From Malus domestica (taxonomy: Eukaryota > Streptophyta > Magnoliopsida > Rosales > Rosaceae): a stretch of 64,000 nucleotides of DNA. The notes beneath the pieces are model-generated. The model saw only the letters and a list, made by a program, of their open reading frames with translations, was not told the origin of the DNA and searched no databases. This document shows positions 27,074 through 37,429 of the stretch, piece after piece. The first letter of the stretch is position 1, and every line of letters begins with the position of its first letter. Where the stretch lies: the NCBI RefSeq assembly GCF_042453785.1, contig NC_091674.1, positions 26,577,001 to 26,641,000 of the forward strand, written 5' to 3'. The position numbers were made by a program, and so were the translations under genes.

Positions 27074-28028
27074 ACATGTTTCTTAAGGTCACAGAAGTTT
27101 ATAAATACTATTTTACCATACTATATTTTGGTTCTTAAGTTTTATTTTTATTTTTTTGGTGTTTCACAAGCAGTTATTCTACACTTATTTTTACCTCCCA
27201 CCTTTATTAATTTTTTGACATTGAACTTTTTTTAATTAATTTAATCCGACGACTGTAAATTGAGGGTGTATAAGAAATAAAAATAGATGCGTGAATGGAA
27301 CTATCATATCTATTACGCTTTTCTTTAAGAGAAAACAAAGTAAATGAATTAGTTTCTACTTAGTATTACAGTCTAGTGGTATTCCTCTTCACTTTTTAGT
27401 GAGAGGTCTATCGTTTGTTTAAAAAAAAAATTAAAAAAAAAAAAAAAAAAGACATTAGCTAATTACAAGTGAAATTGTAAATTAAAGTGAGAGAAGACAT
27501 TGAAGAATTGGAAGCATTTTTGCATGCATAGACTAAGCTAGACCCCAATACGGAATATCATGTGTTTTCATGTTTTCCACATGATATTGTATTATTGATC
27601 TGAAATACTACGGTGAAGTGTAATGAAGTCTCCAACTCAAGACATATAATCAGCTCATACAATAAGTTTTCATATCCAAATCTCTCATGCCAATACTATC
27701 CCGAGAGTGGGAATGCGCACTAGGAGTGATGGAGAGGAAGTTCGAAAAGTGCTTCTATTGAAAATGTAAGATTCAGCATTTCACATCAAATTTAAAGTGC
27801 TTCTATTGAAAGTGCTTATATCAAGTATGCAGATGAAGTTAAAACACCAATAAAAGTAGTGCTTTTCATTCCAATATATTCAAGACAAAAGGATCAAAAG
27901 GTTAACAAGACAGAAAGGAAAAAAGGTTCACAATCATAATTTGTATGAAGATGGGAACCTTGACAAGAAAAGCATATGGTACATTTAACTTCAATACTTT
28001 GATTCCAGAAAACGATTCCCTAAATCTT
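27074..28028. other. Intergenic, no gene seen
   Basis: AT-rich, with a long A-rich run at 27420-27450. The right-hand end (about 27850-28028) should contain the 3' UTR of the kinase gene. Confidence 0.4.
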
Positions 28029-30756
28029 TCAAGAAGCAGAACCACGGCGACCCTTCCATTTTGGAAAGCATCGCAATAGGGCGTGATCTGGGGGCGGCTT
28101 GTAAGATGAGAAGAAATCTGGGTCCTGCTCAAGGGACTCGGCATAACCTTCCAAAATGTGCACTATCTCATCGAAATGAGGTCGCTTATCTGGATGGCTT
28201 GACCAGCATCGGCTAATGAGGCGACTGAATGGCACCGGGCATGTGGACGGCAAAGGGGGTCTTGCATTCTGCACAAAATTCAGGAGCACATAACACGTTT
28301 AATAAACTTTGCCACAAAGGAAACTTAACACACTCTTATCATTGTATTAGCCACCGCAGGATTCTTAGTCTACTGTGCTCATACAAAAAATCACATCACC
28401 CCAACAACGTTTCAAAATGCAGCTTTTGATACCTTAGATTCATCTCATCTTCAGTTCCTGCAACCAAACTTCAATGAAAAATTGTAGCTGTGAACACGCC
28501 AAATTCTGGCTTTTGTAACAACTTCCAGCACATTTTACCCATACACGGGTTTGTTTACTCAAAACATTTGACTTTCATGTTTACGGGAATCATAAGCACA
28601 ACCAAGTAAACTGATTTGCATAATGATGCCATTACATACCAGGCGTTGTTCAGAATAGTGCAATGACACGAACAAGTTGAAAATCCATAGTTCAGAACTA
28701 AAAGGAGATCGACACATATATCTCCATAACAGGTCAGCTTTATGTTAAAAGGTTTCAAAACATAGCAACAAAAGCGGTTTACATGGGTGGCAAGTGAGAA
28801 TTCAAGGTGGGAAAACAGACAGAGTTCCCATTTATTCCACAAAATCATAACAGGTGCAAGATGCCAACCGGAAAAACTGAAACAGATCATTAGATGCCAG
28901 CATGCTTCTTCTTGGTAGAAGGCGATTAGGAAATCGCTGAGGTTTTACATTATCTTATCAACAACGAAAAAGATGTAGGATTTAATATATTTCTCCGATT
29001 TTAGGAGATTGTCCTGCATAAATAAGGATGGCCAAATACAGCAGGTCCCCACATGATCTGGATAATACAATGACAAGCATATAAATGACTGTCTCTCACC
29101 CCACTTCTGATGCATGTGAGAAACATACAGGTGTAACAGATGCATCAAGAAGAATAGAAACTAAAACGATAACGGATAAACTGTAATTTCTGATATGACA
29201 TGTTACTTTTACTGCATGGGAATTTAAGAAAGTTTATCAAATGTTGTGAAGTAGAAGAGCTGACACTTGAAGAGATTTCTAAGAATGGATATCTTGGCCT
29301 CATTTAAACGCGTAGACTAATGCTTGCCACAATAATATCCCCTCTTTCAATAATAGGTATCACCATATCAACACTCAATTATAACCAATAGGTATTGAAT
29401 CTATTGATACAAATCATTAACCGAAGACCAGGGTAAGTAATATTACGGGGTACAATGACAAAAATACCTTCTGCGATACTGCAAACGCAGCCTGTTCAGG
29501 AGTCATGTTGTCAAATGGTGTCAATGCCGTTAAAAGCTCCCACAGAACTATTCCAAAACTGTAAACATCGACTTTCTTTGTATGGTGTTTCTCTTTGATC
29601 ATTTCGGGTGCCATCCAGCGGTAAGTACCTGTGAATCCCTTAGCGCTGCCGCACTGTGATTCTAGGCATGAAATACCAAAATCCGCAACCTTTACAGACA
29701 TATCTTCCCCTAGCAATAAATTTTCTGACTTGAGATCCCTATGAAGTATACTTTGAGAATGGAGATATTGCATCCCGCGTGCAATGTTGAGGGCTAATTT
29801 TATAACTAGGCTAAGCGGAACAGAATGTGGCTCCTGCTGATGAAGATACTTCCTTAACGATCCCCCAGCTAAATACTCGGTGATAATGCAGAACACAGGA
29901 GGTTTCTTACAAGCTGCAACAAACTGCACAACAAAAATTGGTACATGAAGGTCAAAAAACGTAAAGAACGAGCTATTGTTCCAGCATTAAATGTTACTAG
30001 AAGAACAACAAATTCTTAGAAGAACCGATTCCAATTTTCGGCGTATACGCAATACCAACAAAGATTAAGGTCGGATACAGAATTGAAAAGATGGAGAATT
30101 CTAAGGTAAGGACTGATAAATCAATGACCAATTGGTGTAACTGGAACAGATTTCTTCTAACATTTTATGCCGAATTAATGCGGTTCCTTTTTTCCGAGTG
30201 ATTTCTTGGAGTAAAGTCTTAAAATGCACAAGGTTAAAAGGGATCTTGCGTTTTTATACAGACCAAAAGATCACAAAAGTTAGCAGGAAGAAAACTTGAA
30301 AAAGAAGAAAAACAAAAACTGCATTTCCAAAAGATCTGAAAAGGCAAACAACACCACCATAAACCTAACGAAGAGGAGAGAGAGAGAGAGATTTACAGTG
30401 ATGATATTAGGATGGTGCAATCGAAAAAGCAAAGCAACCTCAGAAGTGAACTGCTTCTCAAGCAAAACAGCCAACCCTTCATCCTCCTCAGGCTGGCTTA
30501 TCAGCTTAATCGCCACATCCCTCTCCTTATAAACCCCTCTGTAAATCCTGCTATGCCTTCCGGAAGCAAATTTACACCCAATGTACAACTGTGACATGTC
30601 CGCACTCCACTCCTCCTCTCCTTCCCCTTTAATCTCGGCCCCTGACGACACCAAGTACTTGGACCATGAGACTGCACGATTGTACTCACCCAGCGAGAGA
30701 CTCCTCTCAGGCTTGCCATTGCTGGAAATCTGCTTAAACCAGTGGAAATTCTTCAT
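28029..30756 (-). CDS. HT1-like Raf-type serine/threonine protein kinase
   Basis: Three exons, 30756-30397, 29923-29468 and 28268-28029, all joined in phase 0 with GT-AG introns (473 and 1199 bp), give 351 residues. The kinase domain covers about 56-320. Key parts are the glycine loop IGCKFASGRHSRIYRG (59-74), the VAIK lysine 84, the alpha-C glutamate 106, the catalytic loop HRDLKSEN (181-188), DFG at 201-203 and the APE glutamate in RWMAPEM (222-228). All are present, so it should be active. The DLKSEN catalytic loop, GTYRWMAPE segment and HHPNI motif place it among Raf-like MAPKKKs (group C) near HT1, which controls CO2-dependent stomatal movement. This protein is a relative and need not have that role. 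The 55-residue N-terminus holds a Trp-rich, basic piece (KNFHWFKQI) and an acidic patch (EGEEEWSAD) typical of this subgroup. It is soluble, with no signal peptide. Confidence 0.95.
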
Positions 30757-31264
30757 GGGTCGGCACCAAAACTCATCAAAAGAATCAGAAAAATCTCAGA
30801 ACCCCTTTTGGTATTTGCACTCCTCAACTAGCAGAAAGCCTCCAAACTTGCAGAGAAACTTGGATTTGGAGACGACCCAGAAAGATTAAAGTGTTGTTTT
30901 TCAAACACCTACATGTCGAAATCATCTAATCAATCTTTGTGCATTTAACGACAGGTGGGTTCAGATTAAGCAGAAGCTGGGAAAAAAGTTGATAAGTTTC
31001 AGGCCAAGAAGCATGTTTCTGGGCAAAAGGTGGAGAGTTTGGTCAGAAATCTTGAATCTCTACATATTTAGACAAAAACCCACCATTTAAAAGAGCAAAA
31101 GAAGCTCCCAAAATATGGTTTTTGAGCTTCCAAGTCCAAAAGCACACATGGGTTTTGAGAAGTTGAGGGAAAGCGCTCAGGTGGTCAAGGATGCAGTAGT
31201 TAAAAGAGAAAGTAGGGGAAAAAAGTTGAGAGCTTGTAATAGTGTGAAGCTAGAAAACAAAAAC

Positions 31265-31266
<2 letters not shown>

Positions 31267-31306
<40 letters not shown>
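31267..31306 (-). repeat. (GA)20/(CT)20 microsatellite in the kinase leader or promoter
   Basis: Forty bases of perfect GA repeat on the plus strand (CT on the kinase sense strand), about 510 bp upstream of the kinase start codon. CT/GA runs are common in plant 5' leaders and core promoters and bind GAGA-binding BPC proteins, so this may be regulatory. It would be a useful length-polymorphic marker. Confidence 0.9.
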
Positions 31307-31308
<2 letters not shown>

Positions 31309-31399
31309 GGTTGAGAGATGAATTGGGACGTTGTAGTTGGTGGTGCAGTGAAAGCATATGCAATGGGGAGGGGAGGTGGCTGGCTGTAATTCTGTCGTC

Positions 31400-32037
31400 A
31401 TCTCTCTCCATAAAATTCACAGCTCCTCCTCACTACAAACTCCATTTCATTAACGTGCGAAGATCCACTTCTGAGGAGACAAGAATCCTTGTATCTGATT
31501 TTCCCCTTTTACCCTTTGTATCCCAAAGCCAACATGCCACCACATGCCCCTTTGCTTACAGCAATACTAGGCACCAAGAGTGTTAATTAGTCGACCTAAT
31601 CATTTGTGATAAAAAAGATATGTTAGTTTTTTTTCTTTTTCAAACAACCTCGATGTTACGAAGAAAAACATTACTAATGAGTTGAAAAATAAAAAAAATT
31701 ACTTTATATCCGACCTCTATTGTAGTCATCATCTACTAAAGATGCAAAGATTGAAAAGAAGAGGTTAGTAGTTTTTCTTTGACAAATAATTTGATTTGTG
31801 GGCAACACACATGCTAAGCATTTTACTCTTAAAGTTTGTCCTTCAATCAACTTCAAATTGTTTATTGACCATAAAGATTAGTACTGGAATTCAATTTGAT
31901 TGAATTTAAAAGCGTTAGTTATACAGCAATAGAATTACTCACAAATTTAGAACTTTTTTCAATATTAAAGTCTAATAAAATGAGAATAAAAAACATTGTT
32001 GACTTTCTTATTCAAAGATTTAGTCAAGAATTAGTTA
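31400..32037. other. Intergenic, kinase promoter side
   Basis: No gene seen; the left part may be promoter of the kinase gene (minus strand). Confidence 0.4.
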
Positions 32038-32301
32038 GATCATCTCCAACTGAATGGTTCAAAGGGCCGAAAATAGCCCGAAAACCGTCTCCAATCGAGG
32101 GTCAGGCCAAATGGCTCGTGAGCCCTATGGCCTTTTAGCCCTCGGTTGGAGATGGTTTTTTGTAACAGAGCTATGCTTGGCCTGGCCTTCGGTTGGAGAC
32201 GATAAGAAATATGACTACATACTGTTCATTAAAATATTAATTTCTTGAAGGACCAGAAGGCTAAAAGGAACCCTCTAACCCTCATTCGATTGGAGATGGT
32301 C
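32038..32301. mobile_element. MITE, about 260 bp, inverted ends
   Basis: Left end agatcatctccaactgaatgg and right end attcgattggagatggtctt are inverted relatives. Internal copies of tccaat/ttggaga and gcccta/tagggc words make a long imperfect foldback (ccctcggttggagatgg, cttcggttggagacg). It has no coding content. Confidence 0.65.
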
Positions 32302-32930
32302 TTACTACTTTATAGTAAAAACTATGTCATTCAAAATTTAAAATAAAGTGAGCTTTATCTTTTAACAACCATGTTTAAAACAGTAAAAGCGCCAACACCA
32401 AGGCTATTTTAGTCCCTCCAAATTTCACAGGAGGGTATATGTGTCATTTCACCAAGTAGGGCGTACGTTACAAACTTGTAACTGAAACCGAAGTAGGCAG
32501 AGGACTAAATGTTATGGCTGAAAAGCAAGTGGGCCCCACGCTCACACAGATGGATCCGTGGGTGTGTCGGAGAAGCCGTATGGTCCTCTTCCGTATACGG
32601 TCTCTCTCTCCTCCCCCTCTCTCTCCTCTCTGATTCCCTTTTATTTTTTAATTTTATTTGTTAATTTTCCTTCAAGCCATTATTCTTATTTTCCCTCAAA
32701 CCATTATTGATGATAATTTTTCCCAAGTGTCGTATCCACGGTTAATTTCTGGTTAGCATTGTTTAGGTTCCATTTAAACGCTAGACGGCTAGCTACCATC
32801 TCAATTAATTTTTAAACGTTTAAAAATTAAGAAAGTATGTCTAAACATGCTTAGAAACCCACCTAGATCGTACAGGCGCCTGCCTAGCCAGTGACGGAGT
32901 CAACATAGGGTTATTGGTTGCCTTTGACCT
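32302..32930. other. Intergenic, no gene seen
   Basis: Contains pyrimidine-rich sequence (32587-32640) and, at about 32770-32880, words related to a repeat at 33960-34090 (ctagacggctag, cctagcc). Not resolved. Confidence 0.35.
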
Positions 32931-33161
32931 CAGTGGGCTTTTCAGTTCAAGTTGTGGTCAACCATCCGCGATGATCAAATTTGTCGTTTCACATCTGATA
33001 GTAAAGAAAGGTTCCGTGGAAACGCTGGGGTGGTTGTAACAACATATAACATGGTAGCCTTTGGTGGAAAGAGGTCAGAAGAATCTGAAACGATTATTGA
33101 AGAAATAAGAAATAGAGAATGGGGATTGCTTCTCATGGACGAGGTGCACGTTGTTCCTGCT
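32931..33161 (+). pseudogene. Fragment of XPB/ERCC3 DNA helicase gene
   Basis: The translation reads WAFQFKLWSTIRDDQICRF, then TSDSKERFRGNAGVVVTTYN, MVAFGGKRSEES and EWGLLLMDEVHVVPA. This is the helicase-1 part of XPB, the 3'-5' helicase subunit of TFIIH used in transcription and nucleotide-excision repair, up to and including the DEVH Walker-B box. Only about 77 residues of a protein of about 770 are present, with no start codon, no Walker A and nothing after the DEVH box. The frame then runs on into unrelated sequence and the 27-bp repeat. It is open and very close to the plant consensus as I recall it, so the copy is recent. It is contiguous across what could be several exons, so it could be a cDNA-derived piece or one large exon. 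Confidence 0.9.
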
Positions 33162-33288
33162 CAAATTGTTGCACTTGCACATGAGTTCAGAAGATTTTAT
33201 GTATTCCAGTTATGCAATGGTGGACCTATATTCGATATTCAGTTAGGCTATCATATGAGAATTTGTGACAAGGGTGGGGGCACCAGGT

Positions 33289-33390
33289 CTACGTTGATTT
33301 GGCAAAAGGAAACATTAGTGTTGATTTGGCAAAAGGAAACATTAGTGTTGATTTGGCAAAAGGAATCATTAGTGTTGATTTGGCTACTAT
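33289..33390 (+). repeat. 27-bp tandem repeat, just over three copies
   Basis: The unit containing gttgatttggcaaaaggaaa and then cattagt is repeated at 33293, 33320 and 33347, with a partial fourth at 33374. It lies between the XPB fragment and the Copia LTR, in what is probably the 3' internal part of that element. Confidence 0.85.
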
Positions 33391-33572
33391 GGTAGACATG
33401 ATATAGCAATAATATACAAGCTCAAGTTGCTAGGAGGGTTTTCTTATTGCAGAGACTTTGTGCAGCAGCAACCTCACCTCCAATTGCAAGGAATACTGCA
33501 CTAATGATTCTTTGAGAACTTGACTGCTTCAACCTCATGATTGGATGCCCCAATCTTGAGTTTGAGGGGGAA

Positions 33573-33800
33573 TGTTAGGAATATATGAAGAATGTGATGG
33601 ACTGGGTTGTTGACACTTGTCACAATCCTAGATTAGTTAGTTAGTTATAATAATTAGATTGGTGAGATTGTTGTATGGGGATAAAACTGAAGTTGTAGAG
33701 TAGAGTGCTCATTGATTCAGATATAGGAATAAACAAAATACAGATTGTACTCTCTCCCTCTGGTTTCTTTCTTCTATCTTCTTCTTCAACTATCTTAACA
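33573..33800 (+). mobile_element. Copia-type LTR, 228 bp, with preceding polypurine tract
   Basis: The polypurine tract (ttgagggggaa, 33562-33572) stands directly before an LTR that starts tgttaggaatatatg and ends atcttaaca. This is the 3' end of a plus-strand Copia element. The rest of the element to the left is not recognisable apart from about 200 bp of 3' internal sequence. A matching 5' LTR was not seen, so it is a fossil remnant. Confidence 0.75.
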
Positions 33801-34968
33801 TGGTAAGTATATATGTTAGTATATTGTATTTGACCCCCATAAACAATTAAGACAAACTAAATAAAAACACTCCTCCAACTTCTATTGTCTTCTATCATAT
33901 TTGTCTTCATTTTCTCTTTTTTAAGTATAAACATGCATTTATTTATATGATATATAAGAAGTTTATTTAAATCCGCTTAGTCTGCCTAATCCCCACCTAG
34001 CCGCCTAGGCGCTAGGATCAAGCCACCTAAGCACTAGGCATGAGCCCATCAAACTAGCGTCTAACATCTTTTAGAACATTAATCGTATCTAAGCTAGTGC
34101 TCAATGTATTATAAAATAAGTAGAGAGATATGAAAAAATATATGATTTTCTTCGAAAATATTATAACATGTGAAATACCGTTTCAGGTCCACAAGTAAAA
34201 AATCTCTCATTATCGATGGAGATTTTGTTTTATTTAATACATTTTTTGTTTTAAATAAACAGTAAAAATGAGAAGAAAAAAAAACAAGAAAGAAAACCGA
34301 TCCGCTCTTGGAGCGCGTATGTTTCACTCTGAGTGTGACTTTGCCAACTAAGTCTGTCTAGGTTGGCACAGACAAGAGGTACAGCTCAAAATGCACCCAA
34401 AAGGTACAAGGTTTACAAAGCATGCAAACCATTTAAATGTTGAGGGACTCCGCCTTCCTTACTACTACAACTTGGCTGGGTCCTGATTTACCTGCTGGAT
34501 CCATTACCAATCTAAACAGGTCTAAAACATCATTAATGCTTCATTGTGATGTGCATCGAGTTGGTTGTTCACGCGCAAGCGGTCGAATCTCAGTCGTTGA
34601 TGTATGTGTCGGCTTATCAGTAAAAACTTTAGAATTGTGTTTGGATCAATCGTTGTTATATCTTAGTAGTTAAATATCAGTCGTTGATGTATGTCAGTTC
34701 ATATCGCAGCAATACCTTATCAATTAAAGCTTTAGAGTTGAGTTTGAAACAACTGTCTATAAGTTAGTGGTTGAATCTTAGTCGTTGATGCATGTAGACA
34801 TATAATAATGACGACCAAAAGCTATCACTTAAGCTTGGTTGGATCTCCCACTTGAACGTGATCGACTAATTTTAACGTTATACACAAACGTATTTGAGGC
34901 AATTCATTGGTTAATCAATCTTTTATGCCCTCCACACAATTTGATATTTGTGATGTTGTTACACTTCA
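33801..34968. other. Intergenic, no gene seen
   Basis: AT-rich. At 34660-34800 short phrases (agtcgttgatg, tgaatc(t)tagtcgttg) recur, suggesting a degraded repeat. No gene recognised. Confidence 0.35.
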
Positions 34969-37424
34969 TGTGACGATCCGTCCCTAATTTTCATATGTAA
35001 TTTCTCCCCGAGTATGTAATTTGACGATTATGCCCTTATTGGCAAGTGACGTGGACTTATTCTTATCACTTTCCTTTTTATTTCTCGCTATCGCATTTAA
35101 ATTGTACACACTAGTACAAGTCAGCGTAGATTTTAAAGTATAAAAATATCTACTTCGGATAGATTTTGATTTCCTTTTACTGTAGGAAATCTGAAATCAT
35201 ATCCTTTGAATTCCCTTTTTATCCTACATGTGCATCCCCTCCATTATTTACTTAACCAATCTCATCTATCCTTACACTCTAGCAGCCAATCACATCCCAT
35301 GCTTTACCTCATTTTTGTCACCAATCAGAAAAAGGAAAAAAGAAAGGAAAGATGAACTCTCTCCTCTCTCTCCCTCGTCGAGCTCCATTTTCCTCTCTAC
35401 AACCTTCACAAAAACACACAAAAATTCACAAATGTGACAAACCAACTACAACATTGTGTTCATCTCAGTCTCACGATCACAACCATGTCCTTGAAATCCG
35501 GTGTAGACGAGTTTTGACTCACCAACTCAGAAGGTTCGACTTGGCGAGTTCGATATAACGATTTTCAGGCCATTCATGGCTTAGGTAAGCCTCGAGAAAC
35601 CCTTATAACCTTCATTTCAATTCTATGAGTTGGTATTGATCTCTTGTTTGTGTTTTGAACGTATGGTTTTACCCAGAAAACTCAAGAAGAATAAGAACCT
35701 GCACATTTTTCAGTCAAGGACCGTGACCATTTGGTCACTTTCAACCCATTTTTTTCCGGTCAACCTCGACCACAACTGGACTCCTACTAGGTACAAACTT
35801 GTTCTCTACATTCCTAAATTCAAAATGGCTTTTGAATCACTGAGTTTGGTTAAGTATCGAGTTAGAAATCAACTCTAGAAGTTGGGAAGAAAATTTCAGT
35901 TTTCTGGAAATTTACAACCGTGGTCATTTGGCCACTTTTAGGCCAAAATTCTGAATAACACGGACCATATTCGAACTTTCTGTGAATTGGGATCAATACA
36001 TCACATTCCTAGCTTTAATTTTGCTTTTGTAGAAGTGTTTTTGGTCGAGAATCGAGCTCGTTAGGAGCCCTGGAAGTTGACTTAAAAATCTACAAAACTG
36101 CAGAAAATCGCGAGGAAGGCAAGTACACTTATTCTCGCAGGCGCTTGGGTACGCGTGACAAATCTGTGCAGCCCCTTTGGGCAACACGTGACGGTGCGTC
36201 CGGCCTCCAGCCGGCGTGTGGTCGACACGTGCATGTTCGTGTCGTCCAGTAGATCGATTTCATATATTTAAACCCTAGGTTTGAGCAAACTATGAGGGTT
36301 TTATTTAGGTTTCTGTTATGTGCTTTAATTAATGTTATTTTAGTTATTTCACATATAGGGGAAACTTATCCCGAGGATTTACGAGGCCAAGCTAGGCTCG
36401 AGGGCTATGACCCAGCAACGTACTTGTGAGTGGGCAATTGTTTTATACCCATACATATTTATAGTTTCCATAAATGCGTATTTACTTCACTTTTACGCTT
36501 ATATTGCCATGTATTGTTATTGTGATATATATTGTGATAAATGTTGCTATATGGCTGAGATATTACTGTCATGACATTCATACATACTTGTGTACATGCT
36601 CATCTTGTTGCACCTTGGTGTTAGTACTCGCCCCAGGACTAGGGCCAGTCCTTCACGTGTATGTTCACATTGCACCGTTCGCTCACCTTGGATCCAAGTT
36701 AGGTGCCAGTCATGTCGGGTAGATTGCATTAGGCAATCCGACTTGTATGTGACCGTGCTTCTGCACTAGCCTTCACGTGATCGTAGTATTAGAGCATATT
36801 GATTACACCTAGTCCTGTTCGTGTCAAAAACTATCTGTTTGAACTTGTGTGTCAGCTTAGATGAATGAGCACTTAGTTATACTTGATTATCACATGATTA
36901 TTACTGTGGCATTTGAGACATCATTACTTGGCATATTCTTGGTTATATTACTGCTATAATATTATTGAATTGTTGTTTATATACCTGAGTAGTATGTTTT
37001 AAGGAAACTATACTTGTTTTACGGCGAGGGGTTAGTATTTTCAAAGTTAAAGGTTTTCTTATAAGCATTGTTTTGCTGACCCACTCAACTTTGTTTTTGG
37101 CCCCTCCAGGACCTAGATAGCTGTACTCTTTGTGGCACTCGAGGAATCCCGGCAGTTCTGACATTTCCTTCTGTTTTAGACGTACGAACTTATCACTATT
37201 ATGAAATAAGTGTACTTTGGTTGTTTTGACTACTCTTCTGTAGTCTCACTATCTATTACGCTTTGAATAATCGTAGTGGGTTCAACCCACGATTGCGCAC
37301 TCTTTCACTGTTTAGTTCTAATTAGTTTTAATCTTATTCACTTTTTGCATCACTTACCCTTATGGTTACGTCACCTCACGGTGATGGCCAACATGCTTCG
37401 ATCTTTCCAGGTCGGGGTGTGTCA
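34969..37424. mobile_element. Long solo LTR (2456 bp), probably Ty3/Gypsy
   Basis: Ends tgtgacgatccgtccc and ggtcggggtgtgtca give TG...CA. The exact 5-bp direct repeat CTTCA lies on both sides (34964-34968 and 37425-37429). No primer-binding site, polypurine tract or retroviral protein is found inside, only short frames. The size and the cgatccgtccc/gtcggggtgtg ends fit long LTRs of plant Gypsy elements. Read as a solo LTR; a shortened non-coding element (LARD) is possible but less likely without internal junctions. Confidence 0.8.
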
Positions 37425-37429
37425 CTTCA

